DNA from: Pseudomonas multiresinivorans
GTDB taxonomy: Bacteria; Pseudomonadota; Gammaproteobacteria; Pseudomonadales; Pseudomonadaceae
NCBI RefSeq assembly: GCF_012971725.1
Contig: NZ_CP048833.1
Coordinates: 1,054,001-1,118,000, forward strand
Length of the DNA stretch: 64,000 nt
Direction of reading: 5' to 3'
Under the pieces are notes generated by a model. The model made no database searches, was not told the origin of the DNA, and saw only the letters and a list, made by a program, of their open reading frames with translations. The translations under genes were made by a program, and so were the position numbers. Every line of letters starts with the position of its first letter. Position 1 is the stretch's first letter. Positions 8,634 through 18,097 of the stretch are shown in pieces.

Positions 8634-9688
8634 GAGTACTGCTTGTTCAACCATTCGCGATAGGCCCCACTGGCGACATTCTCGACCCAGGCCTGGTTGT
8701 CCAGATACCAGCGGACGGTCTTGACGATACCGGTTTCGAAGGTCTCCGCCGGCCTCCAGCCAAGCTCTCGTTCCAGTCGCGTGGCGTCGATTGCATAGCG
8801 ACGGTCGTGGCCGGGGCGATCCTTGACGAAATTGATCTGCTCGCGATAGCTGAGCCCATCGCTGCGCGGTGAGAATCGATCGAGCGTGTCACAGATGTGC
8901 TGCACGACGCTCAGATTGGATTTTTCGTTCCATCCTCCGACATTGTAGGTTTCGCCTGGGGTGCCCGCGGCCAGCACGCAGCGAATGGCGCTGCAATGGT
9001 CTTTCACATACAACCAGTCGCGGATTTGCTGGCCATCACCATAAATCGGCAGGGGCTCACCTTTCAGAGCATTGCGAATGACCAGCGGGATAAGCTTCTC
9101 AGGGAAGTGATAGGGGCCATAGTTATTGGAGCAGTTCGTGGTCAGCACGGGCAGTCCATAGGTGTGATGGTAGGCGCGGACCAAGTGATCGGATGATGCC
9201 TTGGAAGCGGAGTACGGACTATTGGGCTGATAGGGATGGCTCTCGGTAAAGGCTGGCGCATTGGGGGCCAGCGAGCCATAAACTTCATCGGTGGAAACGT
9301 GCAGAAAGCGGAAGCCTGTCTTTTCAGCTTCGGTCATTTTTCCCCAGTAAGCCCGTACGGCTTCGAGCAGGTGGAAAGTACCGACGACATTGGTCTGGAT
9401 AAAATCTTCCGGGCCGAGAATGGAGCGATCCACGTGCGATTCGGCAGCAAAATTCAACACCGCGCGAGGTTGGTAGTGCTCCAGCAAGCCGGCGACCAAT
9501 TGAGTGTCGCCAATGTCTCCATGCACGAAAGTATGTAGCGGGTTGTCTTCGAGGTTGGCGAGATTGGCCCGATTGCCTGCGTAGGTCAGCTTGTCCAGGC
9601 TGACTACCGGCTCGTCCTGCGCGGCGAGCCATTCGAGTACGAAGTTGGCGCCGATGAAGCCGGCGCTGCCAGTTACCAGAATCGTCAT
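8630..9688 (-). CDS. rmlB: dTDP-glucose 4,6-dehydratase
   Basis: NAD-dependent extended SDR that converts dTDP-glucose to dTDP-4-keto-6-deoxyglucose. It is 352 residues, typical length. The N-terminus carries GSAGFIGANFVLEWL, and the active-site YSASKASSDHLVRA is near residue 160. The ATG at 9688 is preceded by GAGG. It is the first gene of the tightly coupled rmlBDAC operon. The product feeds LPS core, O-antigen and rhamnolipids in Pseudomonas, and here probably also the adjacent polysaccharide locus. Confidence 0.97.
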   Translation of the reverse strand: MTILVTGSAGFIGANFVLEWLAAQDEPVVSLDKLTYAGNRANLANLEDNPLHTFVHGDIGDTQLVAGLLEHYQPRAVLNFAAESHVDRSILGPEDFIQTNVVGTFHLLEAVRAYWGKMTEAEKTGFRFLHVSTDEVYGSLAPNAPAFTESHPYQPNSPYSASKASSDHLVRAYHHTYGLPVLTTNCSNNYGPYHFPEKLIPLVIRNALKGEPLPIYGDGQQIRDWLYVKDHCSAIRCVLAAGTPGETYNVGGWNEKSNLSVVQHICDTLDRFSPRSDGLSYREQINFVKDRPGHDRRYAIDATRLERELGWRPAETFETGIVKTVRWYLDNQAWVENVASGAYREWLNKQYS

Positions 9689-10220
9689 GGGATCACAGCC
9701 TCAATTTGAGCGAAGCGGCAACCCTTCCTGGGCGCCGATGGCAACTGTCGGTATACATCCAATGGGTGACCAACTCTAGCGTTGGAAGTAGCCGCACGGG
9801 TGTCTCCGACGAGCATCCTGGATGTGAATTCGATTGTCGGGGGCGTGAAAGAGTAAATCCTTTGAGCGTTGCTCTAACAGCGAAGCGTCCATGTCGAACA
9901 TTTCTCAAACGCTGGCGAGCCGATTGCTGTCGTTATGATTGGATTCCCAACTCGCCGATGAGCAAAGTCTGAAGGCGAACGTGTGGGAGCTGCGCCGCAC
10001 AAATCGAAGAGCCGCAGGACAGCTTGGGAACTCACCGAGGCAGTATCGTTGATCGTGGCTCCGAACAGCATAGCATTGTCACCGGCCAGAGGGCCGTCAG
10101 CTCCAGGGGTGACGAAGGCGCTTGGCGGTGGCTGATTTCAACAGCAGGATATCGCTGAGAGATCACTTCCTTGTGGCTCGGCGCAGGAAATGGTTGAGAC
10201 TTGCGTAGGGGTGAAGGTAC
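9689..10220. other. Gene-free stretch upstream of rmlB
   Basis: About 530 bp with no supportable gene. Overlapping short frames on both strands lack ribosome-binding sites and any recognisable product. It must contain the rml promoter, but no convincing -35/-10 pair or JUMPstart/ops (GGCGGTAG) element was found on the minus strand. It marks the left border of the accessory polysaccharide locus. Confidence 0.5.
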
Positions 10221-11327
10221 CTAGAGGAGCCGGGCGCTGTTGAATCTAGCGGTCCAAGAATGCTGATTCCTGAACGACGTGATCTCTTCAGAGTTGCAGG
10301 AGTATTCCAGAGCCGTTTCGACGGTGCTTGAGACCGTCGCTTCATCATCGCCCTCATGGAGTATGAAAACACCGCTCTGTTGGGCGTGGTTTCTCATCTC
10401 GCCGAAATGGGAAGACAGAACAGGCAGGCCTAATGCTCGATACTCATAGTATTTGATCGGATCTACGGATTCGGTTAGCTCGGTCTGTTTGAATGGAATC
10501 AGGCCTACATCGAATCCCTGCATTGCAGCAATCGCCTCGGCGTGGGTGCACTGTGGATGCATTTCTACATTGGGTGGCAGAGCGGCTGCGGGAGGGCTGA
10601 ACATGGGACCGATCAATCTGATTTTTACCTGCGCGCACATAGCAAGCCTGTTGATCATTGCCCAGTCAAACCATGGACCGATCGTTCCGACGTAACCCAG
10701 GATTCGCTCGCCAGGACGCCCAGGCAGGCTATCAACCGATGGAAGTGTCTCGATTGCGCAGGCGTTCATGCACAGCGTGGCTTTTCTGGCATTGGCAAAA
10801 CGATTGACTAGTACCGTCGAGGAAGCAAGGAGATGCTCCGCCCTGTTGGCTACGATCGATTCGCGGTGGTGCATCGCCCATTTGGACATACCCGAGTAGA
10901 AAGCCGGGAAATCATCCATGGCATCGTATATCGTGCTTGTAAACGAGCCATGCTTCAGTAGCTGGATCGCCAGCTCGGAAGGCTTTCCTATTCCCAAGGT
11001 GGTCTCTTCAATCGCGCTGAAATCCCTGATTTCCCGCAGCAGGTCTCGCCATAACAGGCTATTGAGTAGTCTGGAGCCGGGAATGGGTTCAATTGGCAGT
11101 GCTCGAGCCGGAAGTACCTTGAGCCAGGGCTCGACTGGGGTAGCTAAGGGCGCTGCTGGCGGCGCAGACAGTTTCCGTAGATCTGCCAGGTTTGGGAAAC
11201 GGGTGGGGTAAGGGTCTACCCAAAGCACTTCACCCCGGGTAGCAGAGTGGAACCATTCGGCAAACTTGTGCGGGCGTTGCGAGAAACTGTTCCAGGGAAC
11301 TGGCGACAGGTAAACCAGACGGTTCAA
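10221..11327 (-). CDS. Glycosyltransferase, GT-B fold (GT4-like)
   Basis: 368-residue putative cytosolic glycosyltransferase of the surface-polysaccharide locus. The N-terminal motif LSPVPWNSFSQRPHKFAEW is seen in GT-B enzymes with an 'RPH' donor-side start. The C-terminal sugar-nucleotide half contains PIKYYEYRALGLPVLSS, the usual E-x7-E region. It starts with TTG at 11327, overlapping the wecB stop as TTGA, with AGGAG nine bases upstream. Donor and acceptor cannot be read from sequence. It is the last gene of the cluster's coupled run. Confidence 0.8.
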   Translation of the reverse strand: MNRLVYLSPVPWNSFSQRPHKFAEWFHSATRGEVLWVDPYPTRFPNLADLRKLSAPPAAPLATPVEPWLKVLPARALPIEPIPGSRLLNSLLWRDLLREIRDFSAIEETTLGIGKPSELAIQLLKHGSFTSTIYDAMDDFPAFYSGMSKWAMHHRESIVANRAEHLLASSTVLVNRFANARKATLCMNACAIETLPSVDSLPGRPGERILGYVGTIGPWFDWAMINRLAMCAQVKIRLIGPMFSPPAAALPPNVEMHPQCTHAEAIAAMQGFDVGLIPFKQTELTESVDPIKYYEYRALGLPVLSSHFGEMRNHAQQSGVFILHEGDDEATVSSTVETALEYSCNSEEITSFRNQHSWTARFNSARLL

Positions 11328-12427
11328 GAGAAATGCTCCTGAAGCACCCCGATAATGCGCGAAGCCGCATCCCCATCTCCATAGGGCGAGGCTCCCTTCG
11401 CCATTTTCTTATATTCCTCACGGTCATTGAGCAACAGTTCAGACTCTCTGACAATCTTGCTCGAATCGCTTCCGACCAAACGGATGCAGCCAGCCTCCAG
11501 CGCTTCCGGACGCTCTGTCGAATCCCTGAGTACCAGTACTGGTTTCCCGAGGGACGGAGCTTCCTCCTGAATCCCGCCCGAGTCGCTTAGTATGAAATGG
11601 CACTGAACCATGGCCTGGATGAAGTGACGATATCCCAATGGTTCTTTCAGCTCGATGTTCGGCACGTCGGAAAGCAGGTGATGGGCAATGAGCCTGACGT
11701 TCGGGTTCGGGTGGACGGGGAATATGATGTCCACGTCAGGATTGCGCGTGGCAAGTGTGTGAATGGCTGAGCAAATGTTTTGGAAAGCCTCCCCGAAGTT
11801 TTCTCTCCTGTGGGCAGTCACCAGGATGGATTTCCGGGGATGTGTTGTCGCATTGCTGAAATCTTGTGATGCGATGTATTTCAGCGAGTCGATGACGGTA
11901 TTTCCTGTGACGTATATCTGGTCAACTGGAATACCCTCTGCGTGCAGGTTTTTCGCCGATTGAGTGGTGGGGGCGAAATGCCATTTCGCCATTTTTCCCA
12001 CGATCACGCGATTGAATTCTTCAGGGAAAGGGTTTTGCAGATCGCTCGTGCGCAGCCCGGCTTCGATATGACCGAATGCAATTCCTGTATAGAAACAGGC
12101 CATTGCCGATGCAAGCACGGTGGTTGTATCGCCTTGTGCCAGCACGGCGTCCGGCTTCTCGGCCTTAAGAACCTTTTCCAGATCGATCAGCAGTCTTCCT
12201 GTCAGGGCGCTCAATGACTGATCGGGTTGCATCACATTGAGATCGTAGTCAGGTACGATCGAAAACTCCTGAAGTATCTGATCCAGCATGCCTCGATGCT
12301 GTGCGGTTACCAGAACCTTGACGTCCGCCCAGGGATGCTCGCGCAGCGCCAGGATGACGGGGGCCATTTTTATGGCCTCCGGGCGAGTACCAACGATGCA
12401 GATGATTTTCTTCGAGAGTCTTTGCAT
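11324..12427 (-). CDS. wecB: UDP-N-acetylglucosamine 2-epimerase (non-hydrolysing)
   Basis: Interconverts UDP-GlcNAc and UDP-ManNAc in the cytosol. It has 367 residues with GTRPEAIKMAPVI near the N-terminus, GDTTTVLASAMA, HIEAGLRTSDL and the UDP-binding SDSGGIQEEAPSLGKPV, all family hallmarks. No WecC-type UDP-ManNAc dehydrogenase is nearby, so ManNAc itself, or a dehydrogenase encoded elsewhere, would be implied. It is four bases overlapped with the downstream glycosyltransferase and 81 bp after the large multidomain gene. Confidence 0.93.
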   Translation of the reverse strand: MQRLSKKIICIVGTRPEAIKMAPVILALREHPWADVKVLVTAQHRGMLDQILQEFSIVPDYDLNVMQPDQSLSALTGRLLIDLEKVLKAEKPDAVLAQGDTTTVLASAMACFYTGIAFGHIEAGLRTSDLQNPFPEEFNRVIVGKMAKWHFAPTTQSAKNLHAEGIPVDQIYVTGNTVIDSLKYIASQDFSNATTHPRKSILVTAHRRENFGEAFQNICSAIHTLATRNPDVDIIFPVHPNPNVRLIAHHLLSDVPNIELKEPLGYRHFIQAMVQCHFILSDSGGIQEEAPSLGKPVLVLRDSTERPEALEAGCIRLVGSDSSKIVRESELLLNDREEYKKMAKGASPYGDGDAASRIIGVLQEHFS

Positions 12428-12508
12428 AGGGGAACAGCGCCTTCATTACCCTTTGTGAACTATTGCCAGAAGCCTGTCACTGGAGTGACAGGCTGACTTG
12501 ACCTGTCC

Positions 12509-15500
12509 TTACGGCGTGTAGTCGAGGAAATACTCGGGGTGGGCGCGCCACTTTTCCTTGAAATAATTGGAGTTGCGCAGGAACAGTTTCTTGTAGCGCT
12601 CGCTGCCACTGTCTGCTCCGGTCGTCTGATGCGGTTGATGACGAATACCGGACAGGTCTCGGAACGACACTTCCATTTCGAGCGCCCGGATCTGGAAGCA
12701 CAGATCGGTATCTTCGAAACAGGTAGGGTCATAGTAAGTGTCGAATCCTTCGATGGCATCGAAAGTCTCTCGACGCATGAAGAAGCCGCTTGTCCCCAAG
12801 AAGCCGATATCTGAACGATAGCCGTCTTGGGTTGCTTGCGCGTTCATGGCGCGATTGGGGCAATAGTCCGCAATCATTCCCCCAAGGTCGGTACGCGTTG
12901 CATCGAACCATCCCGCATTCCAGCCTATGACGCCGACGTTCGCATTGTCCTCGAGGATTGCCAGGGCCTCGGCGAAACCAGAAGAGCCGGTGAACCACTG
13001 GTCGCTGTCGAAGAAAGCGATGTATTTCCCCGTTGCGTGCTCAACGCCGAGATTCCGGCCCGAAGAGCAGCCGTTTTCCGGGTTTCGTACGAGCTTAACG
13101 CCGGGGAACTCACGCTCGACAATACTTGCGCCGTCGTCACTGCTGGCGTTGTCGACGACAATCACCTCGCGGATATACGGGGAGCAGTGCAGCAGCAAAG
13201 TCTGCAGGCAACGCCCAATGATTTTGGCGTTGTTGTGGATCAGAATGATCACGCTCACATCCTGGCGTGGAAGCGCCGGGATCAGTTGCTCCAGGCGACC
13301 CAGCCAAGAGTTCTCGGCAACGAGTAGATCATTGTTGGCGGGTGCAGAGGAGCGGATCTGATCGAGATCCAATGCGGTCGGCGTTGGCAGGTGGAATAGC
13401 TTGCCCACGCGCATTTCTTTGTTGCATACCACGGGTTTGCGCAGGAATAGGCCTGGCAAGATACTGCTCACTGCGAATTCGCTGGCTCCAGCGGTGTCGC
13501 TGATGGGCGCCACAATGAAATCTGCGTGCGCGACATAAAGACTTGCCTGCTCGAGACGTTGGGTCGGCAACAGACAGACGTTTCCCGGCATCTCCGGAAT
13601 AGTATCCATTCCAAGGATATGAATGGCGAGGTGTTGATTCTCTTCCGCAAGCAGCTTGAGATAGTTCCAGTCCACCCAATGGTCAGTACCCTCCGTGATA
13701 AGTAAAAGTCCTTTTTCACGGTTATCCTCCTGCCATTCGAACGGGAGTTGATACTCTTTGTAGATATCGAAGTAGGTATGGCTCGCAGCCTGGGGGACCG
13801 TGAATATTTTCTTCGCGTGAGTTGCGTCGAAATGACACCCCGACGTTTGCCCGGAAACACAGACTCGATCGGCTAGCTCTGCCAGCTTCTGTGGCGCAGC
13901 ATCCTGAGGATTGCTGGAAAGAAGCTCACAGTAGAACGTATCGAAAACTGTGTTCAGGCCGCGGTCCTTGGCGTACTTTGCGAAGGGAATCACATCCGCA
14001 TTGCTGCTTAGATAGACAAGCAGCGAATGTTCAGAAAGATTCTTGAAGAGTTCGCCCTTGGTCAGTTCTGGAAGGGCAAGGCTCAACATTCCCGGCAGAT
14101 GGCGTGGCTCCGGATCTACCGCCGGAGAGATGTAAATGACACGGTGTCCTGCTGCCAGAGCGGCTCTTGCGAGCTGCGCTCCGCGATGTTGTTCGCCTAG
14201 CGCCGAGAAATTCTGGTTTGCGAATATTACCAGCTCTTCCTCACGAAGCTGCGAGGACGCCTGGAAGTAGGCATCGGCAATGTTTTCCGGGCTGGCCGGA
14301 ATTGCAATAAGGGGCTTTTCATTAAGTGCAGATCTTATCTGGCGACGGCGCTTGACCGCGGAAAGCAAAGCCGCAGGGCCGCCATTCTGCAGGAGGTAAA
14401 TTGCACGTTTCACTTTAGGTGTCAGCACTTTATAGGCTCCTGCTACCTTGCTTCCTAAGGTTCTGCTGTTTTTCTGAATAACCTGTTCCAGCATTGCCAC
14501 ATGTATTTCTTTTTCAAGGATGTAAGTGGACTTCGCGCTATTATCGGCGTCAATGTCGTTTATCCTGACTTGTTGCTGGTCGATAGTTTGCCGAAGTTGA
14601 TTTGTCTCTTGCCGCGCACTTTCAAGCTGCTTGTTGAGGTCTTCGGTGCCTCTCTGCAGAGCGTCCACCCGAGCCGAACTTTGCTGAAGTTCTGAGTCCC
14701 TGTAGCGCAGCAGGGCGTGGGCACGGTCCTTGGCTCGCCTGATATCTCTGTTCTGCCAGATCAGGTGCTGCATCCAAGTGTTCAGCCAGTCAAATCCTTC
14801 CTTGGCCTCCCAGCTGAAGCTTCTCTCCTCGGTCTTCAGGCTTTCCAGCAGGGCGGCCAGTTCGGCCTTGTGCGCCATTGCTGCCCGCCTGAGCGATTCA
14901 TGTGTGGAAGGCGTAATCGTCCACGCTGGCGTTTGCTCGCTAGTTTGTGTCAAGGCGCTGATCAGTTCGTTGAAGCGAGTGGATGGTGCTGCGAGCGACA
15001 GGCGCAGGCTCTGCGGAACACCTGCCATTTCGTGCGCCCTGATCATCTTGTCGTCGTACTCAAGGAAGCCGCATGGCTTGCCCAGCGCAATGGCAAGGAT
15101 GCTGCCATGCAGGCGCATCGAGACCAACGCGTCGCAATGGGCTAGTTCGGTGGCCATCGCGCTTACATCGATGCAATCGACGACCAGGTCTTCGATTCGA
15201 TCGACGAGGGCGTCGGATAGCTGTTCCAGATAGGGGCGGTCCGATTCAGCCCGTTGTTCATCCAGAGCATGCTGGAAGGCAAACCATACGCACCGCCAAT
15301 TCTCGGGAAGTTCGGCGTTGATGGCATCCACCAGCTTTTCGCTCCAGCCCGCATCCTTGGGCCATTCCCTGATGATCAGACCCAGTGTCTTCTTCGGGGA
15401 GTCTTCAATATCGGTCAGCGCCAGCTTTCGTATGACCTGGCTGGCCGCGTACCAGCCCGGGTCCGGTGCCGTGACGATCGGGCGAGTGATGCCTATATGT

Positions 15501-15979
15501 CGGAGCAGCTCGGCGCTCTGATCGTCTCGAATGGTCACGACGTCTGCAGTGGAGAATACATCACGAGCAATTGCCTGGGCCTGCGCGCTGCGCAGTGGGC
15601 CGACGCCATGTGCGAGGATCATGGTCTTCAGCCCGAACTGTCTGGCCATGTAGAACGGCCGCGCGTACTGGGCTATGTCCGACATCAGTGGGTCGTAAAG
15701 CGCGCACGCATTGAACGGGTGATGTTCCTGGAAGATGCCGCCGCCGCCCATGATGAAGGCATCGCTCTCGGCCAGCGCCTGGCCGATTTCTCCCAGATTG
15801 TGAAAGTCCACGGCAGGCTGGCCATAGACCTGTTCCGTATGAGCAGGGTTGAGGCTGATGATGGTCGGTTCGCCGCCAAGCTCCTTGATCCAGTCGACAA
15901 TGGCTCCAAGCAGCAATTCATCTCCGACGTTGCTGGCACCGTACCAGCCACACAGGACAACTTTGGGCTTGCGGTTCAT
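12509..15979 (-). CDS. Multidomain pyruvyl-transferase/glycosyltransferase fusion
   Basis: 1156 residues. Residues ~1-330 resemble polysaccharide pyruvyl transferases (CsaB/WcaK type: LCGWYGASNVGDELLLGA, GGGGIFQEH, SMRLHGSILAIALGKP). Residues ~390-510 are charged and Gln-rich, probably coiled coil. Residues ~565-905 look like a GT-B glycosyltransferase. Residues ~908-1156 are a GT2 domain (VIILIHNNAKIIGRCLQTLL, VVDNASSDDG, DxD as FFDSDQW). The start is the ATG at 15979, overlapping the Wzt stop as ATGA and preceded by AGGAG. It probably assembles and modifies the exported glycan. The coiled coil between a modifying and a polymerising domain recalls chain-length-controlling O-antigen capping enzymes, which is inference. 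Confidence 0.85.
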   Translation of the reverse strand: MNRKPKVVLCGWYGASNVGDELLLGAIVDWIKELGGEPTIISLNPAHTEQVYGQPAVDFHNLGEIGQALAESDAFIMGGGGIFQEHHPFNACALYDPLMSDIAQYARPFYMARQFGLKTMILAHGVGPLRSAQAQAIARDVFSTADVVTIRDDQSAELLRHIGITRPIVTAPDPGWYAASQVIRKLALTDIEDSPKKTLGLIIREWPKDAGWSEKLVDAINAELPENWRCVWFAFQHALDEQRAESDRPYLEQLSDALVDRIEDLVVDCIDVSAMATELAHCDALVSMRLHGSILAIALGKPCGFLEYDDKMIRAHEMAGVPQSLRLSLAAPSTRFNELISALTQTSEQTPAWTITPSTHESLRRAAMAHKAELAALLESLKTEERSFSWEAKEGFDWLNTWMQHLIWQNRDIRRAKDRAHALLRYRDSELQQSSARVDALQRGTEDLNKQLESARQETNQLRQTIDQQQVRINDIDADNSAKSTYILEKEIHVAMLEQVIQKNSRTLGSKVAGAYKVLTPKVKRAIYLLQNGGPAALLSAVKRRRQIRSALNEKPLIAIPASPENIADAYFQASSQLREEELVIFANQNFSALGEQHRGAQLARAALAAGHRVIYISPAVDPEPRHLPGMLSLALPELTKGELFKNLSEHSLLVYLSSNADVIPFAKYAKDRGLNTVFDTFYCELLSSNPQDAAPQKLAELADRVCVSGQTSGCHFDATHAKKIFTVPQAASHTYFDIYKEYQLPFEWQEDNREKGLLLITEGTDHWVDWNYLKLLAEENQHLAIHILGMDTIPEMPGNVCLLPTQRLEQASLYVAHADFIVAPISDTAGASEFAVSSILPGLFLRKPVVCNKEMRVGKLFHLPTPTALDLDQIRSSAPANNDLLVAENSWLGRLEQLIPALPRQDVSVIILIHNNAKIIGRCLQTLLLHCSPYIREVIVVDNASSDDGASIVEREFPGVKLVRNPENGCSSGRNLGVEHATGKYIAFFDSDQWFTGSSGFAEALAILEDNANVGVIGWNAGWFDATRTDLGGMIADYCPNRAMNAQATQDGYRSDIGFLGTSGFFMRRETFDAIEGFDTYYDPTCFEDTDLCFQIRALEMEVSFRDLSGIRHQPHQTTGADSGSERYKKLFLRNSNYFKEKWRAHPEYFLDYTP

Positions 15980-17271
15980 GACGTTAACTCCTGAGCTGGG
16001 GCTTGCGACATGGTTACGACCGGACAAGGAGCCAGCCAGCCAGATCCGCCATGTTCCTGCGGCAATACATCTATATGACCGGCATACGCGAGACGGGCAT
16101 GGCGCTTATATTCGCCGCTATCGACATCGCCTGCGCCAATGGCGAGCACATAGCGATTGCCGGAAAAGGCCGCTCTGCAACGCCAGACCAGCTGGTGTAA
16201 TCCTACTTCGAGGGGGGGGGAGTTGACGCCGAGTTGCTGGGTCGTCGCACTCCAAAGAACAATGTCATCGGTGCTTTTGATCTGCATTCCAAAACAGGGC
16301 AACCCGATCGGAGAGGTATTCTGGATGTTGACCAGAACGAGGAACTCTTCGTCGTAGGCGAATACATTTCGCTGGTTTCCGGAAGCGTCCGTGACGGCAA
16401 CGTTGAGGATACTCAGGCGCGCTGAAGTCTCTGACTGTTCCTGGAGGCCGATGGCCGAATCGTCAGATACCGCCTCTTCAGCAGGGGAGGTGACTGCAAT
16501 CCCTCCTTCTTCCTCGACCAGATCATTGGCGTAACGTTTGACGACCTCCCGGCACTGGCCGTCCTCAATCAAGGCGCCCCGCTTGAGGTAGATGGCGCGG
16601 TCGCAGTACTCGATCAGTGTGTTGGTGGAGTGAGTGACCAGTAGGATTGTCGTGCCACCTTTCTGGAGTTCGCGGATACGGGTCAGGCATTTTGTCTGGA
16701 AGGCCGTGTCACCCACGGCCAGCGCTTCGTCGACGACAAGCAACTCTGGAGAGGTATGGATTGCGGTTGAGAAGGCAAGTCGTACGAACATGCCGGAAGA
16801 GTAGGTTTTGACCGGCTGATCGATGAATTCGCCAATATCTGCAAAGGCCTCGATGTCTGCGAATCGCTTGCGCATGTCTTCCTGGGAAATACCCGCAATG
16901 CTTCCCGCAAGGAAGACGTTGTCTCTCCCGGTGAATTCTGGATTGAACCCGGCGCCCAGTTCGAGCAGTGCAGCAATTCTTCCATTGGTGGCGGCCGTGC
17001 CACCGGTCGGGTTCAAAGTCCCACAGATTATTTGGAGGAGTGTGGACTTTCCGGAGCCATTACGGCCGATGATGCCGACGGTTTCACCCCGTTCTATCCG
17101 AAATGACACATCCTTGAGTGCCCAGAACTCGTGCGAATAGGCGCGCGGCTTCATGCCGATGACTCTTTGCAGGCGCGGGACTACGAACTGGAGGAAACGG
17201 TGGGCTGGTCTTTCATAGATATGAAAGCACTTGGAGAGGTTTTGAACTTCAATCAGCGTCTTAGAGGACAT
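15976..17271 (-). CDS. wzt: Polysaccharide ABC transporter ATPase with carbohydrate-binding tail
   Basis: ATP-binding subunit of an O-antigen/polysaccharide exporter, 431 residues. The nucleotide-binding domain spans ~1-250 with Walker A GRNGSGKST (~69-77), the polysaccharide-exporter signature YSSGMFVRLAFS (~157-168) and Walker B LLVVDEAL (~177-184). The C-terminal domain (~285-431) is Wzt_C-like and in this family recognises the capped end of the glycan. The start overlaps wzm by 11 bp. A nine-C homopolymer in codons ~351-354 could cause slippage within the tail domain. Confidence 0.93.
   Translation of the reverse strand: MSSKTLIEVQNLSKCFHIYERPAHRFLQFVVPRLQRVIGMKPRAYSHEFWALKDVSFRIERGETVGIIGRNGSGKSTLLQIICGTLNPTGGTAATNGRIAALLELGAGFNPEFTGRDNVFLAGSIAGISQEDMRKRFADIEAFADIGEFIDQPVKTYSSGMFVRLAFSTAIHTSPELLVVDEALAVGDTAFQTKCLTRIRELQKGGTTILLVTHSTNTLIEYCDRAIYLKRGALIEDGQCREVVKRYANDLVEEEGGIAVTSPAEEAVSDDSAIGLQEQSETSARLSILNVAVTDASGNQRNVFAYDEEFLVLVNIQNTSPIGLPCFGMQIKSTDDIVLWSATTQQLGVNSPPLEVGLHQLVWRCRAAFSGNRYVLAIGAGDVDSGEYKRHARLAYAGHIDVLPQEHGGSGWLAPCPVVTMSQAPAQELTS
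16212..16220 (-). repeat. Nine-base C homopolymer inside wzt
   Basis: Nine consecutive G on the plus strand (C on the coding strand) within the Wzt C-terminal domain, encoding Ser-Pro-Pro. Homopolymers of this length in G/C are classic slipped-strand sites in surface-glycan genes. In the frame read here the gene is ON. Confidence 0.75.
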
Positions 17272-18070
17272 CGCTGAACCCTCTGCGGGTCTTGTTGAAG
17301 AACCAGAGCCCCAGCAGGGCGCTGAGCAGACCGATAGCGCTGATGGTCAGAGTGGCTTCAAGCGTGGGCGCGGATCCGTAGATGAGGAGCTGTCGCCCTT
17401 GCTCAATGACCAGGGTCAAGGGGTTAGCGAGCATGTAAGGCCTGAATTTCTCGGGTATGGACTCGATTGAGTAGAACACAGGCGACAGGAACATCATGAT
17501 CGCCGTGACCATACCCACCACTTGGTTTATGTCCCGGAAATACACGCCCAATGCGGAAACGAGCCATGAAAGCCCTACTAGGAACAAGATGAACGGGATC
17601 AGGATCATTGGTAGGTAAACGACGGTCCAGTTCAATTCGTGAGTGAGAAAAAGCTGGAGTCCGCTTAACACGATCAATCCAGTGAGAAAATGGAATAACG
17701 CGGCGCCAATGACAGTCCATGGCAAGATGTCCAGCGGGAAGATGACCTTCTTGACATAGTTGCTGTTGCCAACGATCAGAGTGGTGGACTTGGCCAGGCA
17801 CTCGGCGAACAGCCCGTGGAACAGCATCCCGACAAACAGCAATACCGTGTAGTTGTGGCTGTCGGTGGCAACTGCGCCCCAGCGCGCCTTGAACACGGTG
17901 CCAAAGACAAAGCTGTAGACCATCAGCATGGCAAGCGGGTTGATGAACGACCAGATGATTCCAAGAAATGACCCACTGTAGCGCAGGCTGATTTCTCGCC
18001 GAGAAAGTTGCCATATCAGTTCATGGTTCTTTCGGAAACTCTGGATCCCGAAAATCAATGTCCTAATCAT
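17261..18070 (-). CDS. wzm: Polysaccharide ABC transporter permease
   Basis: Inner-membrane subunit (ABC-2 type) of the glycan exporter, 269 residues with six predicted hydrophobic helices. It begins MIRTLIFGIQSFRKNHELIW and carries the family's amphipathic N-terminal segment REISLRYSGSFLGIIWSFINP, and LYSIESIPE-like FYSIESIPEKFRP near the C-terminal half. It is coupled to wzt by an 11 bp overlap. With Wzt it should move the completed undecaprenol-linked polysaccharide to the periplasm. Confidence 0.93.
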   Translation of the reverse strand: MIRTLIFGIQSFRKNHELIWQLSRREISLRYSGSFLGIIWSFINPLAMLMVYSFVFGTVFKARWGAVATDSHNYTVLLFVGMLFHGLFAECLAKSTTLIVGNSNYVKKVIFPLDILPWTVIGAALFHFLTGLIVLSGLQLFLTHELNWTVVYLPMILIPFILFLVGLSWLVSALGVYFRDINQVVGMVTAIMMFLSPVFYSIESIPEKFRPYMLANPLTLVIEQGRQLLIYGSAPTLEATLTISAIGLLSALLGLWFFNKTRRGFSDVL

Positions 18071-18097
18071 AGTGCGTGTGCCTGCGTCTCTTGTACC

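Noticed and set aside
9689..10220. JUMPstart/ops element ahead of rml or polysaccharide genes
   Set aside because: No GGCGGTAG on the relevant strand in this gap or in the 22.54-22.78 kb leader.
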